Program-made: the position numbers and the translations under genes
Notes under the pieces: generated by a model
Database searches by the model: none
What the model was told of the DNA's origin: nothing
The model's input: the letters and a program-made list of their open reading frames with translations, nothing else
Part shown: in pieces, positions 12,701 to 27,700 of the stretch
How positions within the stretch are numbered: position 1 is the first letter of the stretch
Layout of the letters: every line of letters starts with the position of its first letter
DNA from: Rhyacichthys aspro
Lineage: Eukaryota; Chordata; Actinopteri; Gobiiformes; Rhyacichthyidae
Length of the DNA: 64,000 bases
NCBI GenBank assembly: GCA_036850595.1
Contig: CM072154.1
Location: 14,329,330-14,393,329 of the forward strand
Reading direction: 5' to 3'

Positions 12701-15700
12701 ACAAATTTTAACTTCTTTCTTACTTTTAACAGAGATTCCTGTCCCAGCTAATGTCTTAAACACTAATGGATCACAATAACTAAAAATACTAAACCCCTGC
12801 TCAAGATGCCCTTTACACAATAGAAATATTTGTGTCTGTTGCATTTTAAGAGATGGAAAACACCAACAAAGTACCGTAAAGTTCAAGCTGAACAATTTAG
12901 TTAAAGTCAATGCATCTGCATTAAAAACCTGTACTGCAAATCTGTACCAACACAAGCCTATTCATGCTTTGATAATATTATATAATTTAATTTAATGATT
13001 TAAAGGAGTTTTAGGTATAAAAGTTTATATGTGTTATTCGACATACACAAATTATGTTCTACCACAGCTGTAGACATCTATTACAGAATGGCACATTTCT
13101 GTTTAGCACTGACTCTGCTCCAGTGACGCTCTTCAACAAACTGCATCATAACCTCATCACAACCCGCTGAGCCCAACCTTAGATACACGCCATTTGAAAC
13201 AAGAACTCAGTGAACCCTGTCTCTCACCGCCTCCAATTCTATTTCTGAATTTTCCTGAAAGTAGAGTGGCTTATATTGTACAATTTTGAACGCTGAACAT
13301 TCTTTCTGAAAAGTCTTGTTTCATCGTCTTAATTGTCTTTTCCTCTTTCTTCTTACGCCACAGGGAGCAGACAGAAAGAAAAAAATAAAGAATGGACTGA
13401 ATTGAAAGCAAAATCAATTTTGTGCACTGTGCTCATCTGTTCTATACAGTGTTCCTTTACCTCATTTAATAATAGCATTTTGGGATGACACAAAGCAAAG
13501 CAACCATCACAGAAGAAAACCGGATGTGAGTGGGACGATACGTTCTGTCAAATTTAATGGCACTAAAACCTAACATGTTGCCTTCACTGACAAGAGAAAC
13601 AAGACGTCTGGGACTGTTACCATTTCAGAATTCAGTAAAATGTACAGGATGAAGGATTGTGGGAAAAACTCTGACTGTGGATGAAGTTAAAACCAGATGA
13701 ATATGAATTTCTTAACCCTGAAGAAGCAGCGTTGAATACCGAGTTAACAGCGCCTTGGTGGGAGAATGAAAAGGACTAAAGGCCCTTCAGAAATCACTGA
13801 TGCCTGACCTCTCTCTTATCACATTTCTTTTTTGCCCAAATGTCTCCACTCTTGTATATTCCTTTGCCGCTGCAGCATCTTTCTTATTTCTCCTTATTGT
13901 CTCCTTGCCTCCCGTCTGCTCTTTCGGCGTCTTTTTCTGCTTGTCAGGTCTTTGAGGTCGGCGTGGACAAACTAAGCTTGGTCTCGATGTAATTACTGCC
14001 AGTCGAGCAGGAGGAGGGGGAGGGAGGGCTGAGACAAGAGGAAGCACCGTGGCAATCTGAACGCCTCGCAACTCTAAAAACCTGCCAATCTGAATACAAC
14101 AAGACAAGGGGAAGCGGATGGGGAAGAGAAAGAATGGGGAATTATCGGATCCATGCGAGCTGACAGTAAAGGACTTCGTGAAAGAGGTGAGAGTGCACGT
14201 TAACAGTCCACGAAACAACTTCATTTCATGAGCTGTTAAAGGCACAGCTTCCCAATTATTAGCCAGCCAACACTTTATAGACATGGCTTTTTATGGCTAT
14301 AGTTTCTCTTGAGTCGCGTTCATCCCTCAATGTATGCAACCTGCAACAGTCGTTAAATGACAGAGGGCTCATTCACTGTAATGGACTTGCTCGGCTTCAC
14401 CTCCTGGCTACAGATACAGGGAGAAATTTAAAGTCAGCCAAAAGTCATTAAATCTCCTTAACTTCCCAATGAAATCCGTGTTAATCTTACATCAGAGTGC
14501 ATGGCTCTGCTGGCTCTTCTACGGATATTCATTAAACGTGCATATTCTGAAATTTATGAGATGGTTAGTGTTTCAGCGGTGTCCCTTCCAATGGACTACC
14601 CCGTTGAAGGCCCAGCGTTTGAAAAAGAACTGGATAATTGCCAAACGCCCCCCTGTATTATCTTTCTTATTATATTTCACTAACTGGTGTTAAATGACCC
14701 TCTCAGTGTCTCAGTGTTATGTTACAGCCAAGGTTAGGATGGAAACAATATGAGAATGTAAAGAAGGTGGAAGTAGGTGGAGGTGTTATAACTGGTCAGT
14801 TAATTAAAGGATGTAAAGATGTCTATGGGTGATAAATAAGATAAGAGACCAGTTTTTGTGCTCATGTTTAATGTAAAAAAATTAGGGGAGAGATAACTGG
14901 GGAGTTGTAATAGCACATATATTGAATATTGCCCTGAAGAAAGTTGTTTTGTAAATTTAACAACGGTGTTTTTGTGCCTAAGCCAAATAAAATAAGCATT
15001 ATGACAGTTGTTAGAAAACAAGCTGGAATCAGAGTCTGAGTAAAACAGGTTGAAGTATGGGTTGATAAAAAAATAAAAATAAAAATAAGAAGCCTGTTCA
15101 ATGGTCAGTGTTTGTATTTAGGATCTCTAGTCAGAATTCTGTGCCCTCAGCATGACACAAAAATGGAAAATAACAAAAAGTATTTGAGTGGAGGGCAAAA
15201 ACCAAGGGCGCAGTGTCAGACAGGTGTTTGTGGATATGTCCGAGTGTGTGCTTTGGAGAAGATGGGTCAATCCGACTGAACCAGTGAAGTGTAACCTCGT
15301 ATCACCTCCTCTTGACTGAGCAGCCTATCTGATGTGCTGTGAAATCTCAGAGGTATTCCCTTTTAAAAAAGGTAATTAAGCCTTTAGGTACGGCAGCCTA
15401 GAAGGTCGTTCCAATCCAAATCCCACAGTAGATTAACATGGCGTCACTGGACATTACTCATTTGTCTCCAATAGGAACATCTAAATTAGTCCGTGTGGGC
15501 TGTTTTGCTGTGTAGGCTTTTTGTAAAAGTTCACTTTTTTAAATAACCTTGGCTTTAGGGGGCATGTGTGTGTGTTCTCGCCGGACTCTTATGTGAAATA
15601 AAGTGGCCTGGCTATTTCCTCCCATTTTGGAGATCACAGAGAGGGTGACACGGTGAATTTCAGTCACTGTGCACTTTTCCTCTTTTTTTCCTGTTCAGTA

Positions 15701-18700
15701 AAAGATAAAACTTCTACTGGCAGTCCAAGTTTTATAAGAAAGACGAAAGAAGAAAAAAAAATCACAGTCACTCTCGGTCCTCTGTAATCTGTGAGAGGGG
15801 GAAACTTCATCATGCGCTGATTTCATGCATATTAAACACTGAGTCCTAAATATAGCCTTACTCAGACATGTGCTGCCAAATCCACCTTTATATCTGGGAG
15901 TGATCCATACTTGTTGGTCCTAGCTCACGAGTGAAACATGAGGCTATTTACCAGTCTTCCACTCCAACAGAGCCAGGGCTAACCTCAGGAATGAGCCATG
16001 AAATTACTCCATTTTGAAAGCGCATGTGGGGAGGAGGGGAGGGGGGAGGTGGGGGGTCTGGTTGTAGTGTTAAAAATAAAAATATAAAACCAAGGACCCT
16101 AGGGTTTTTCCCATCATGCATTGAAGTCTATTATCCACCCTGACGTGAAACATTGCTGCAGAATCTACGGGTGAAGTTTACCTTTCACAAAGTATCATTG
16201 TCACGGGAGCTTGGAGAAAATAGAGATAAACAATGGATGCCCACGATGCAGGCAGATTAAGGATAACATCCCATTTTCCAACACAGTGGTAGGCATACAT
16301 AATTTTGACCTGCCACCATGAGGACTCGCATATCCATACATGTGTGTAAGCCCTGTCTGCTTTCATTTGGGACAGTGGATTTGAATATAGCTGGAGAGTG
16401 TGGATGCTGCCATGTGGAGTGGAAAGAGGCTCTGGTTAAACTGCAGGCAGCGCTGAAGGCTCTTTAAGCACAATGAGGACCAGGTGGACTTGCATTTCTG
16501 TTATGATAAGGCACATCCATCTCAAACTCTGTCTCAGTCTGACTCCAAGGTCTTATAAAAAGGACACAATAACTTCTCTCCTCTCTAGCCCCCGCTGCAC
16601 TTCCAGAGAGGCAGACACAACTATCGATTATCCATCACTGTGTCAGAAAACATACAATTACACATCACTTTAGATGAAACACTCGCGCACGGATACAGTG
16701 CAGCTATGTCCCGCGCCCAGGGCCAGCGCTTGTCATCTCCGTTTCTCCTCAAAAGCAGCTCTCTACATGCTTCACACAAGAAAAGGAGATGGGATACAAG
16801 GGTCAGACATGGCTGTGCCCTCTTAAGAGGATGACAGAACAGAGCCTGGAGCAAAGGCAACATGACCAATCAGAAATGAAGCATTAATATTCATCTGTTT
16901 ATCGCAAGAAGGGGGGAAAAAATATGTTTCCATCTGCTGTGCTCCACCCTTCGCCGCTAAATCCTGCTATGACGGCATGGGAGGACTGATTGAATCCTAT
17001 GCTTCACTAGAGCCAGTGTCAGAAAGAAAGGGAGGAATAAATTGAGAAGTAGCAGGATCAGGTATTAATCAAATACATGTAGAGTTTTATGGAGTTAATC
17101 ATTTAAAATAAAAAAATAAGTTGCAATGGACTCTAAATAATTAAATAATGAAAAATAATTTAATCTCTTCTTTAAAACTCATATGCTTCAAAGCCCAAGG
17201 TCTTGCTTCAGAATCAGAATCTATTGCATAACTAATCCACCATCAACATCAGTAAAGCTTCACTAATAATTAATACATTTGATAAAAACTGCCATCTACT
17301 ACAGCGAACAAAACCAAAAGTCGCCAAAAGTGTAATCAGATGACAAATGTCCAAAGAGCTATGACACGATTGCTTCGTCTAAATTTGCACTCCTAGATGC
17401 ATCCTTCATTTGGAACGAATGGGAAAATCACAAAACGGGGAAATTACATCGAAAGGTCAAGCAGGCAGAGCAACTGTGGCCAAACTGCATTAATTCACTT
17501 AGTAACGCCATCACACAATAAAGGTTAGGCAGAATTGTTAACGCTTGAATTGAATGATTATTTAAGTTTTGATAAAGGTCAAATGCAAAAAAGTTGGAAT
17601 TAATATCTTGTCTAAAGGTTTGTAGTTAGTTAATTATAGCAGCAGAACTGTACTCTCATGATTATTTATTTAAATACACTGTCATTTAATGTACAATGTC
17701 CCAAATTCTCTAAAGAGGTATTTTTTTGAGCTCAGTCTGGGGAAAGACTGCAGAAGCATGTTACTTCTCAAGCTTAAACGAGGCCTTTTGAAATATTTAG
17801 TGTTTGTTTACAGCTGCTCCCTTGAGTGGCAAAATGTTCTGTCTGACTGGATTAACGGATGTTTGGCTAAAAAATATCAAAGCTTGGAAGTAGTTGCGAC
17901 TTAGATTGATGTCTCTCTGGCAAAGCTTGGAAAAAAACACATACAAGATACCAAATAAGACTATGTATAATGCACGGTTTTCATTTGCAGATGCTTTAAG
18001 CTGAGATCATTTGAAACCAGAAGCAATGTGCCAGATGGCCCACTAATGAACTCTAAAGTGATTCCAGCAATCGCACAAACAGTTTTCACCATCATCATTT
18101 TTCTTGAAGCCTGTCTACAGCCAACCTGTTTTTATTCTCTCAGTGTAACACCAATATTTGGTCACATCCTAGTGTGTGCTGACGTCCTGCAGGAGACTAT
18201 GCGCACATTTTTAACTCGCAGTCTGTAAAGTCTGTATTTAAATGGGGAATGTGGGACATTTTTATGCATGTGAAACAAATTTATTTTAACTTATTATCAA
18301 GGATCTTAATAGATAGGATAGGATTTCTGGTCCTGAACGGGAGCTTTGGCCAATCCCATGCTTGGTTCCTGAAAAAAAGCGCTTCCATTTGTCCACACAA
18401 CTTCTCAACGAGGAAGTAATGTCTGAGAAAGTGTATACTCAGCTCTGAATACATCTTTTAACACAGCAAAAAAAGGAAGACATAAACAGAGAAAAGGGAA
18501 GCAATGTGAAATGGAGATAAATATTGGCAATTCAATCACTCAGTGTTTAACGAGGAGCTGCTGTGATGCTGAAGTCGGCGCTAAAAGCTCTAAACTTCAG
18601 TTTGGTGTAATGTATTATTATGTTGTGGAGGAAAATTGGTGTGTTTTTTTAGTAAAAGAAAAGCAGGAGAGGTCCCGAGGCTGCTGTTGGGAGTAAGTGG

Positions 18701-21700
18701 TGGTCTGAGACAGAGACGGCAAAAAGAAAAACAGGTAGTGTCACTTTTAATTCTCAAACTAATCAGCTTTGAGCAAAAGTCCAGTGTCAGGCACAAGATC
18801 TGGTCTTAGGGGTATGAGATGTGACAATACTAGTGTTTTGGCAATGTTGAAATAAATAAATGAATTGAATTTGGTTGAAACTTCCTTTGATAAATGCCTG
18901 TTTTAATTAGATATCAGTGAAAGTGATGCTATTTTAGACTTTTTGAGCACATACTGGGCACAACTACAAAATCAGCATGAATCATGATCACATTAAACTG
19001 TAATCTTGACCTTTTACAATGGTAATATAACATTCTTGCTTTATTTTCAAACCCTAACTTATCCAATATCCCATATACATGCATGTACATATGTATATAG
19101 AATTTCTGTTGAATACGGCTCTGCCTTTCATACAACTTGGAGAAGTGGCCTCGAGGTCTTCAGCAAACCTTGTGTGACAGGATAGCGCACATGCAACAGA
19201 ATATACTTTTTTTTTTTTACAATAAGAAGAGGTGGCTCAGGGCTGCAGTACAGTAGGGACCACCACGTTGTCCATATCTTTACAGTTGCCCAGAAGGAGA
19301 CCGCTGCCATCCGATGAGGTTAAACGACTCTATGCACACTTACAAATTAGCCTACAGTGATAGTATTGAGCCCCAGTTCATTGCGATTGTCACATGTGGC
19401 GCATAAATCAATGAGGTGCACTCACGCCGTGGAGTTAGGCACAGCGCTCGATACTTTATTGAGTGTCCTTAAGCCCCCACTAGCACTCATGTACAGTATG
19501 TCAGCACTCACAGACATGGTTGACATATTAGAGCGCAAATGTCTGACCAATGTAGCGTGGTGCAAACAACACGGCGGCCCATGAAGATGCATACCAGAAA
19601 TGGATAAAGGTTACTGAGCACCGAAGGGTCTGGAGACGAGGGAATAAATAAACTGTTGTGAGACTTACTTGATAATCTGCTCAGCATTCACACAAAGAGA
19701 AATCAAGATGAGGGGATGAAAAAGATGAGGGAATAGGCTTAAATATGGGAGGGGAGCTGCGGGAAAAGATAAAAGTTAATGCTGTGAAAGAGGTAAACAG
19801 ACAGAGAAGGGAAATGTGCCTATGAATTTGAAGCTGATAGAGAGGCAGTGAATGTGAATCAGTCGAGGGGCTGGTTTGCAGATTTGTAAGCAGCACAGAA
19901 TAGCAAGACAATACTGACAAATAATGAAAATGATCATGGTGCTATTTCTACCGGCAGGCTAAAGTTCTCAAAGTGATATTTTGGATGTATTTTTTAAAGT
20001 AGGGTTATATGTGTGGAGAGCATGAGGCTGGTCAGCAGCAGAGGGACAGTGGGCAACAGGTACTGGGTATAAAGGTCTATTATACCGCTTAATGTTGGCA
20101 TAAATTAATAAAACTTTAGAATTGTCTTTTTGGAAATCCAAATCAAATTGTAAAAATGTTGATTGTGTGTGTGTTCTTTGATGTTTTTACTTCAAAGTAC
20201 ATTTTTGTAGTTTATGGAATATGGAATATAATATGGAACAGCCAAAAAATTGTATTCATTTTATGTATATAATTTATTGGCTATTCCATATTACATCTGT
20301 ACATATGTAAATCACATATTCGCTTTTATTGCATAATATTGTATATATTTATTTTACTTTTACTTACTTCTTTATTTTTATTTTGTGTGTGTTCATGAGT
20401 GTTTGTTTGCAACTGAACTACTGTGACAAAGCAATCTCCCTTGTGGATTAATAAAGTCAAGTTTATAATAAAGTTTGTAATAAAGATTGGGCAAAAAGTC
20501 AAACTGGGATAAAGTGTCACTAAGTTTATAATAATATAACACTGTTGACCAAAACTGCATTATTTTGGAAATGTTGTTGTACCATGTGATCTATGAGGTT
20601 CTTTTTTATCTATCCCCAGAAGGAAATGGGAAAAGAGAGTGAGAGGAGATACCTGGGAAGAAAAACTATGAAACGGGAAAGAGAAAAAACAATGCATTGT
20701 TGTCCTCAAAAGACTTTCAACAGTGCTCCACTTCATTTGTGTAAAACGCAAACACCTTTCTTGCAGCAGCAGGTGTTAAATACGTTTAAGTTGGGAATAT
20801 GCTGTACATCCAGCCATGTTTACTGAAAGACCTTCAGGAGCTTCTCTGTTTTGCCGTCCAGCAGTGAGACAAATTAGCTCACACCCGGGGGACACTCACT
20901 ATCCTCCCTGTTCTCCACTCTGCGTCCTACCTGTCCCAGCTTGCAGTGCCTATCGAAGGTCTTCCTCTGCATGTGTAAATGCTTCGTTATCAGCTCCACT
21001 CCTGCACTGCCACTTTTGCCCAGTCGACACAGTTAAATGGACATGCCAATTACGTCTGGTCTAAACTCCCGCACAGACTCTCTCCCACATGGTTTCTGGA
21101 GGCTTCGCTGTCAGGTAACATCGCAGACAGCAGCTGTTACAAAGCAGGCAGTTTGGGATGAAACGGAGAAGACAATCAAAGCTCTTTATGCATGCACACG
21201 ATAAGAGGCACACGTCAGTACACACACACACACATCGTCCCGCTAGGAGCATCTTGTCCAGGCCGCAAAGTCCCAAGGGAAATTTGGACTTTTTAATCCT
21301 TCGGTCTGCATGCACACTTACTTTCATTCAGATACAGATCCTGGCATGCTTTTATATGGAATATTTCTGTTTGGACTTTTATAAGTGAAATTATATACAT
21401 GAATAAATGTTTTCCTTTAATGATTAGCTTCATGTCATAACTACACGGAAAAGAACTAATTGCTTGAGGAGCTAAGGTCCCTTATTGCTGTGTTTTACGG
21501 TTATTATGCTAAGCTCATTTAAAGCAATTCATACATGCATCGCTTCAGCTCACTGTCAAAATAACCATCTGTAAGTAATTTTCGCTTGCATTTAAATCAA
21601 CCAATTCATGCTGCAAATTTCTTAAAAAAAACATACTGTATATGAAATACAATTAGGTAATTTAACATCTACTTCCTGTTCCCACTTTACTGCTCTTCAC

Positions 21701-24700
21701 TGACAGGTTTTCAAACAGTGGCTCTCATTGAAAACTCCCAAATGCTGATGTCTAATGGTGCCAGATGTTTAGACAGAGTGAAGTAGAGACTGCTCCGGGC
21801 GACTCATCAGGACTCACCAAGACTCACCAATTAATCAGGTATGTGTGTGTGCTTGTTGAAGCCGTCACTGTCAGACTAGCTGCAGGCTGCTGTCCCCTCC
21901 ACTGAGCCATTTACTTATTATCAACGCAGCGCCTCATGTCACACACACAGTCCCACAAACACACCATGTTCACAATAAGGAATTAAAAAGACATGCATGA
22001 GCAACAGCTTTACTATAGTCCAACATAAATAGTTTAGCCATTGTAATAATTTTGAGGAGTTGGATACTCGCATGATTTGAGAGTTCACAAACTATCGGAA
22101 ATCCATCTTGTCCACATCAAATTAATTCCTATCTGACCAACATTTAGGATGACTATACGTCCCTATTTAACCGAGACAGTCCCGATTTTAAGCCCCTGTC
22201 CTGTGTTCCGACAGATATCTACAAAAACACTAAAATGTTCCAATTTTGCCCTCTTCCTGTCCCAAATGTTCCTTTTTTTTTTTTTTTTTTAAGTTGTGTT
22301 TTACAAACGAGCTCCAGGAACAACACAATTGTCTAAGAAAAGTACTGGACCGGGGAATGAATATGCTTTTAAACATGGTAGAAATATTGTATTTCTTTTA
22401 AGTGAAATACTTTAAAGAAAATTAAACTGGTCACTGGTGTTTTACTGATTTCTGGTGACATGATTATTTTTTTGTTTGTTAATGTACTGCTGTTGGATTA
22501 GCAGTAACATCAAAGTGTCCAGATTTTTCAATTTGGTAAAATGGTCACAGGACCAGTACTGGCAGTTACTTGTGTGTTTTAGGTTTGAAGACAAAGATGG
22601 TTTGTTTCCACAATGTGAAAGAGAGGAGCTGGGATCAAACCACCCATCTTCCTGTTAAGGGATAACCCTTTTTTGCTCCTGAGCCACTGTCGTTGTTAGT
22701 AAAAATACAAATCACAAATCTTTATCCTCTGCTTACCCTGTTACATAATGCATAACATACTTAACACAGCCAGAACTGAATGAAATAAAATAAGAAATAG
22801 CTTTAGAATAAACTTAACATTACATTTGTCTATGAGGCTCTATTAACATTTAAACAGAGCATATTAAGTCCAAATATCTTCGCTCCAAAAGTGTCTACAG
22901 ATCATCTCTGCTTTGAAAAATGTTGTAATGAGACAGGCATTCTTCAGAGGTGCATACATGTATTTATATTACTCTGTTGGAAACCTCTCAGTGACAGTGA
23001 CTCAGCCCGCCGGTGCAAATGTGAGCAGGCTTGCACATGAGCACATATATCTAGCTCCAGTTGTGTTTGCACAAGCGTGAATATATATATCGAGAGTGTG
23101 TGTCTGTGAGTGTTAGCTCCTGCCAAGACCCAAAGCCTGCAGTGGGACCAGTGACCCGATATGTAGGGTGAGGAGAGCACAGCACTGTGAAGACAAGCTA
23201 AAACCCACCCCCAGCTAACTCTGACTGACAGCCCTGTAACCTCAGCTGCCTCCCCGCAACAATACTCTGCTCCTGCTTTCACTCCAACGCCTGTCATTCC
23301 AAAGCGCTTCTGTGGCAATATTCAGTAAAAAATGTCACAACTGGATTTGGCGAGACACTAGACAAAGACTCCGAAGCAACATCGGCTGGTAGCAACTGTT
23401 CAGATTTGCTTACACGCACCAAGTTGTTTGTATATAGCATTTAAACAACTCCCCACTGTCAATACTCAACCAAACAATCCACTTTCAATCAAAAGATGAA
23501 ATAAAATGTGTCTCTGTAGAATTATCTGAAGGCAGGTCAAAAGTGGGACACACAAAAGAGCGTCATAATCCAGTTATGCTGCAATTTAATATGGAATACT
23601 ACAGTAATGGATTACGACAGCTACAAATCCTAGAGTAAAACTGAAAAGGTTAAAGCTTCCAAATTAATAAACAGATATAACGACGGAAGATGAGATGATG
23701 TCTAGGACAAGTAATAGCATCATACAAACTCAATGAGAATGAATTATTTAAAGGGAAGTGGGGAAGGGGCACATGAGGTTGTGGGCTACATTTAGGTTAA
23801 AAGGAATCTCTTCTGCAGCCTCCAGAGCAATCGCTGTGCTGTGACATAAACGGAAATCAAAAGAGTCTGTTCTTATTTGAGTCTGAAAGGAAGAGAAAAT
23901 GTGATTATACTGAAGAGCACACAAACTGCAGACTTTATGACACATTAAGACAAATCACTGTAATGACCATTTGCTTTGGCAGAAAGCATTTCTCCATCTT
24001 GTCATGTGACTCGCAGACGTCTCTTCCCTTTGGGCGGAGTGTGAGGGAGAAAAGTGGCACTTGTTTAGTCACGAGGACTGATGTGGGAACTAGGGAGTGG
24101 CTTTTTGTGAGCACTTACAAGCCTGTTTTTAGCCTTGTCAATTTTCTGCCCCATTTATGCTCCACCAGTGACACAGAAGAAAGGGGAAATACTGTTTTTG
24201 TGCTGGTGTTTCATAAAAATCTATCTTGTGTGAAGCATTATACACAATACAATGTAAAAAAAAAGAAAAATAAAAACCAGAAAAGACACTGGGTAAAATT
24301 GAGATAAAAGACACATGGCTAATTTGCATAAATAAACATTTGTTTTCTTCTGAAAATACTTCTATTTTCCTTTAATGCATTGCATATTGCATTTAGAAGG
24401 AATTTTCACAACTACACATTTCAGACATTTCAGTACAAACAAAAAGATAGCGCTTTCACTCCACAAAAATACCAACTTGAATTCAGTCTAACGTTTTTGT
24501 TTTTTTGTTTTGCTTTTTATGTGACACCCAACGAGAGCTGGCTTCCAGATGGCCATTGGTTGCTGGCTACACACAGTAAGTAGAACAACAATGGCAAAAT
24601 ACAGGGTTTTGTGCTTCAAAAACTCATATTCTGATAACATATTATTAGCATTACATACAGAAATACATAGTTTAAAGTCCAATCCAGCCCCTCTGGAAAT

Positions 24701-27700
24701 GACCAGGTTTAAAAGGATGAATCACTCTGCCGCGATGTCTTCTTGTGTGTATTGACTTTAGTGTTGGCTGCGGTAGGGTTCACACTGCCCCTCCTGGCCT
24801 GGAAGACATACTACAGCATTCTCTGTGTGAATGCAAATCTTTTTCTTTACACAACAGGCCCCTTTTGCATTTTGACATTGAGTAAATGCACTATTTTGCT
24901 TATCACGTGCCCTGTTGCAGGATCAATGCTGGACAACTTTACAATCCCCCATGCACATTTTAGGATGCGGCAACGCATTAGAAAGACAGGAATATCCCAA
25001 AGCAAAAAGTGAACATAAGAGGCTGCAGAGGTAAAAGGCTACTCTTGGGTAAAAGTGGACTTCATTTCTTTGGTGATATGGAAGTGTGTGTCAAATAAAT
25101 ACGAAAGTGGGAAGGATGTTAGTTCCAGAGGTTAAAAAGAGACACACAGTGAGTGGAGCTTCATTTAAACGACTCTCCTGCACCTTCAACATTGGGGATG
25201 ACACTTGGCTGCCTATTGACATGGTAAATTGAGGTCCCAGTGGAGCAGTACTGTGACAGTCTGGGGAGGTCACACTCTATATATATTCAGGACAGTATTA
25301 CCACACACACAAGAGGACAGAGGAGAGGGAAATGACTGAAAGTGGACAGAAACGTTTGAGGAGGAATGACGATTGAAAAGTGTGAAATCTAGGAAGTAGC
25401 TGCCAGTGGAGTAAAAAATGACATTAAAGGCCTGATAACATGAGACATTAAATTGATTTTTAGAAGTGAATTGAAAAAATGGTCAATCTCAAAGTACTTG
25501 GATTTTTTTTTTCATACACATAAACCTCACATGAAAATCTAAATTGTAACAGACCATGCCATAGATCGCAGGCGGTGGTGTAATTGCTTCTCGAGTAGAC
25601 GGACGTGACTAGAGCTCTTGAATGTGTGAAGAAGTCTTCCTTGTTAGGGTGCAGATGAAGCCATTAGCCATTTGGTTTAATGGGCAATCTGTAGCGTGGG
25701 CTTCGTTGACCCCACACACTCTGTTGGAGGGGCAGGCCAACTTATTAACAAAGGCACTAGGCTTAGCTATTACACAAGGCCACACTTAATTAGACTGTTT
25801 GTTTAGCTGAGTCCGAAGGGAATGAGAAGTTGACTGCTCTCCTTGAAAGTAAGCTCAAAGACATCTGGCAAGGATGACAGGAAGGACATGCCGATATTAG
25901 ATAGATAACAATCATAGATGTAATTGACAATAATCATAAATCTTGACTCATCTAGCCATTATTATATTGTATTGTCACTGAAAGATTGTTGCACTGACAA
26001 ATAAAGATGCAATAACATTGCATTAGAAAGGCCAAAACACATTGATTCAATTGATTAAAGTGTGGGAGATACAAGGATACAGGCAGAGACAGTGATTGAG
26101 TTTATGAGGATTAATCTGTAAGTAACAACAGTGTGATACACAAGGGATACAACCTCTGTATGAAATTATGCCTAATTAGCACAACCCTTCAGAAAAATTA
26201 CATCCCCCTTTCCATCCATCTCCATAGCCTTCGAGCCCCTCTGCCTTGATCCCTCTCCCTAAGCAGAAGGCTAATTAAGGAACAAAATTGGATATGGGCC
26301 TGTGCACATTCTAATTCAGAAAGTGGGGGAGAGAGAAGTCGGACCCGGGACAAGGGCGTCGGATCAGAACAGTGAGGGCTTGTCATTTCTGAAAATATTA
26401 TAGGGACACAAGGTTAGCACTAAGGGCAGATGGGATGAGATAGTTGAAGTGTGACGCCTGTGAAGCTCACACAACATAAAATGCATTCTTGCTAATCTAC
26501 TGGTGATTTATCCTGGACCATCCTGTCTTTTAAACCACTTAAGTGAAAAAACCTGAAGGAGTTGAGTGTTTATCTACTGAATCGTTCTCTGACAAGCTTT
26601 GCTCATAACTTTATGGTCAAAGTCGTTGGTAAATTAGTTGGAGAACGACCACTTGACTTGCGTCTTTAAGCTATAAACAGATATTGCTCTTTTTTTACCA
26701 ACAAAATTCTCAGGGGGGTTTAAAAATGTAGTTTATTCACTGCTGTCATATTTAGCACTATAACTGTATAAGTACTAAAAAGTAATAAAAGCATTAAAAA
26801 GATTTAAAAAAAATAGATTAAGCTTGTAAATCACCCTTAAATACTAAACTAACACATGACACCAATGTGATTTTGTCTAGACAATTTGAACACCAAGTAA
26901 CCTGAAATCTGTATTTTACAATTATTATCAACATAATGTTATTTTCATGTGAATTAAATAAACTCTTACATGATATATGGTCTCTTATCAGACTGTAATA
27001 GGACAACCGTTTATTAATGTTTCTAAAGAGATGACCAAACACTCTTTTATCTGAGAAATGTGAAACCTTTAGAAGTGCCTTGTGACAAATCAAGACATCT
27101 ATCTAAACCTACACATCCCCTTCTGCTTTCCTGTGTCCACTCTGTTTTTATCCGTCCCTCCGAGTGTGTAAATCCCGGCTCAGGCCAGGTGCAGCTGTAG
27201 AGCTGGATCAGAGAGACGATAATGGATGGCTGGAGGGTGTTATGAGCGTTCATGGGGATTCTCTGTGTATTATACCCTGTGACACACTCCCTGCTGTGAG
27301 AAAATGGATGATGATGGACACGGGAAAAGAGGTTAACAGCATGCTTGCTTTGTTGCATGCACAGACACATAAAATCAACCCTATCACTGGCTGTGCCAAC
27401 GTAACTGTGGGGTTAACAGGCTATTACCATATGATTTTATGGCAGAAGCCAAAAAACACATTTGGCTGCAAGACCAAATGAGCCAAATGGACACAGTTTC
27501 CAGCAGGCGACAGAACACACGACTGAGGAACAACAAAGTGCGTCTGTGAAAAGATAACACCCCGCCTCTCTCCCAGTAGTGTCCCACCCACCACAGCTTC
27601 ATCTGCCTGCATGCACATCAACACAAACACACTCACTACATTTACATGCACAGCTCATAGCTCAACTGGGCCAGTTTTTCTGGACTGCTGTTCTTGTCCT

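Noticed and set aside
13787..14284. 165-codon minus-strand open frame in samd10 intron 1
   Set aside because: No domain, no splice context; proline and lysine runs reflect local base composition.
22572..22693. Possible tRNA gene on the minus strand
   Set aside because: A and B boxes are diverged and the cloverleaf stems do not close; a SINE head explains it better.
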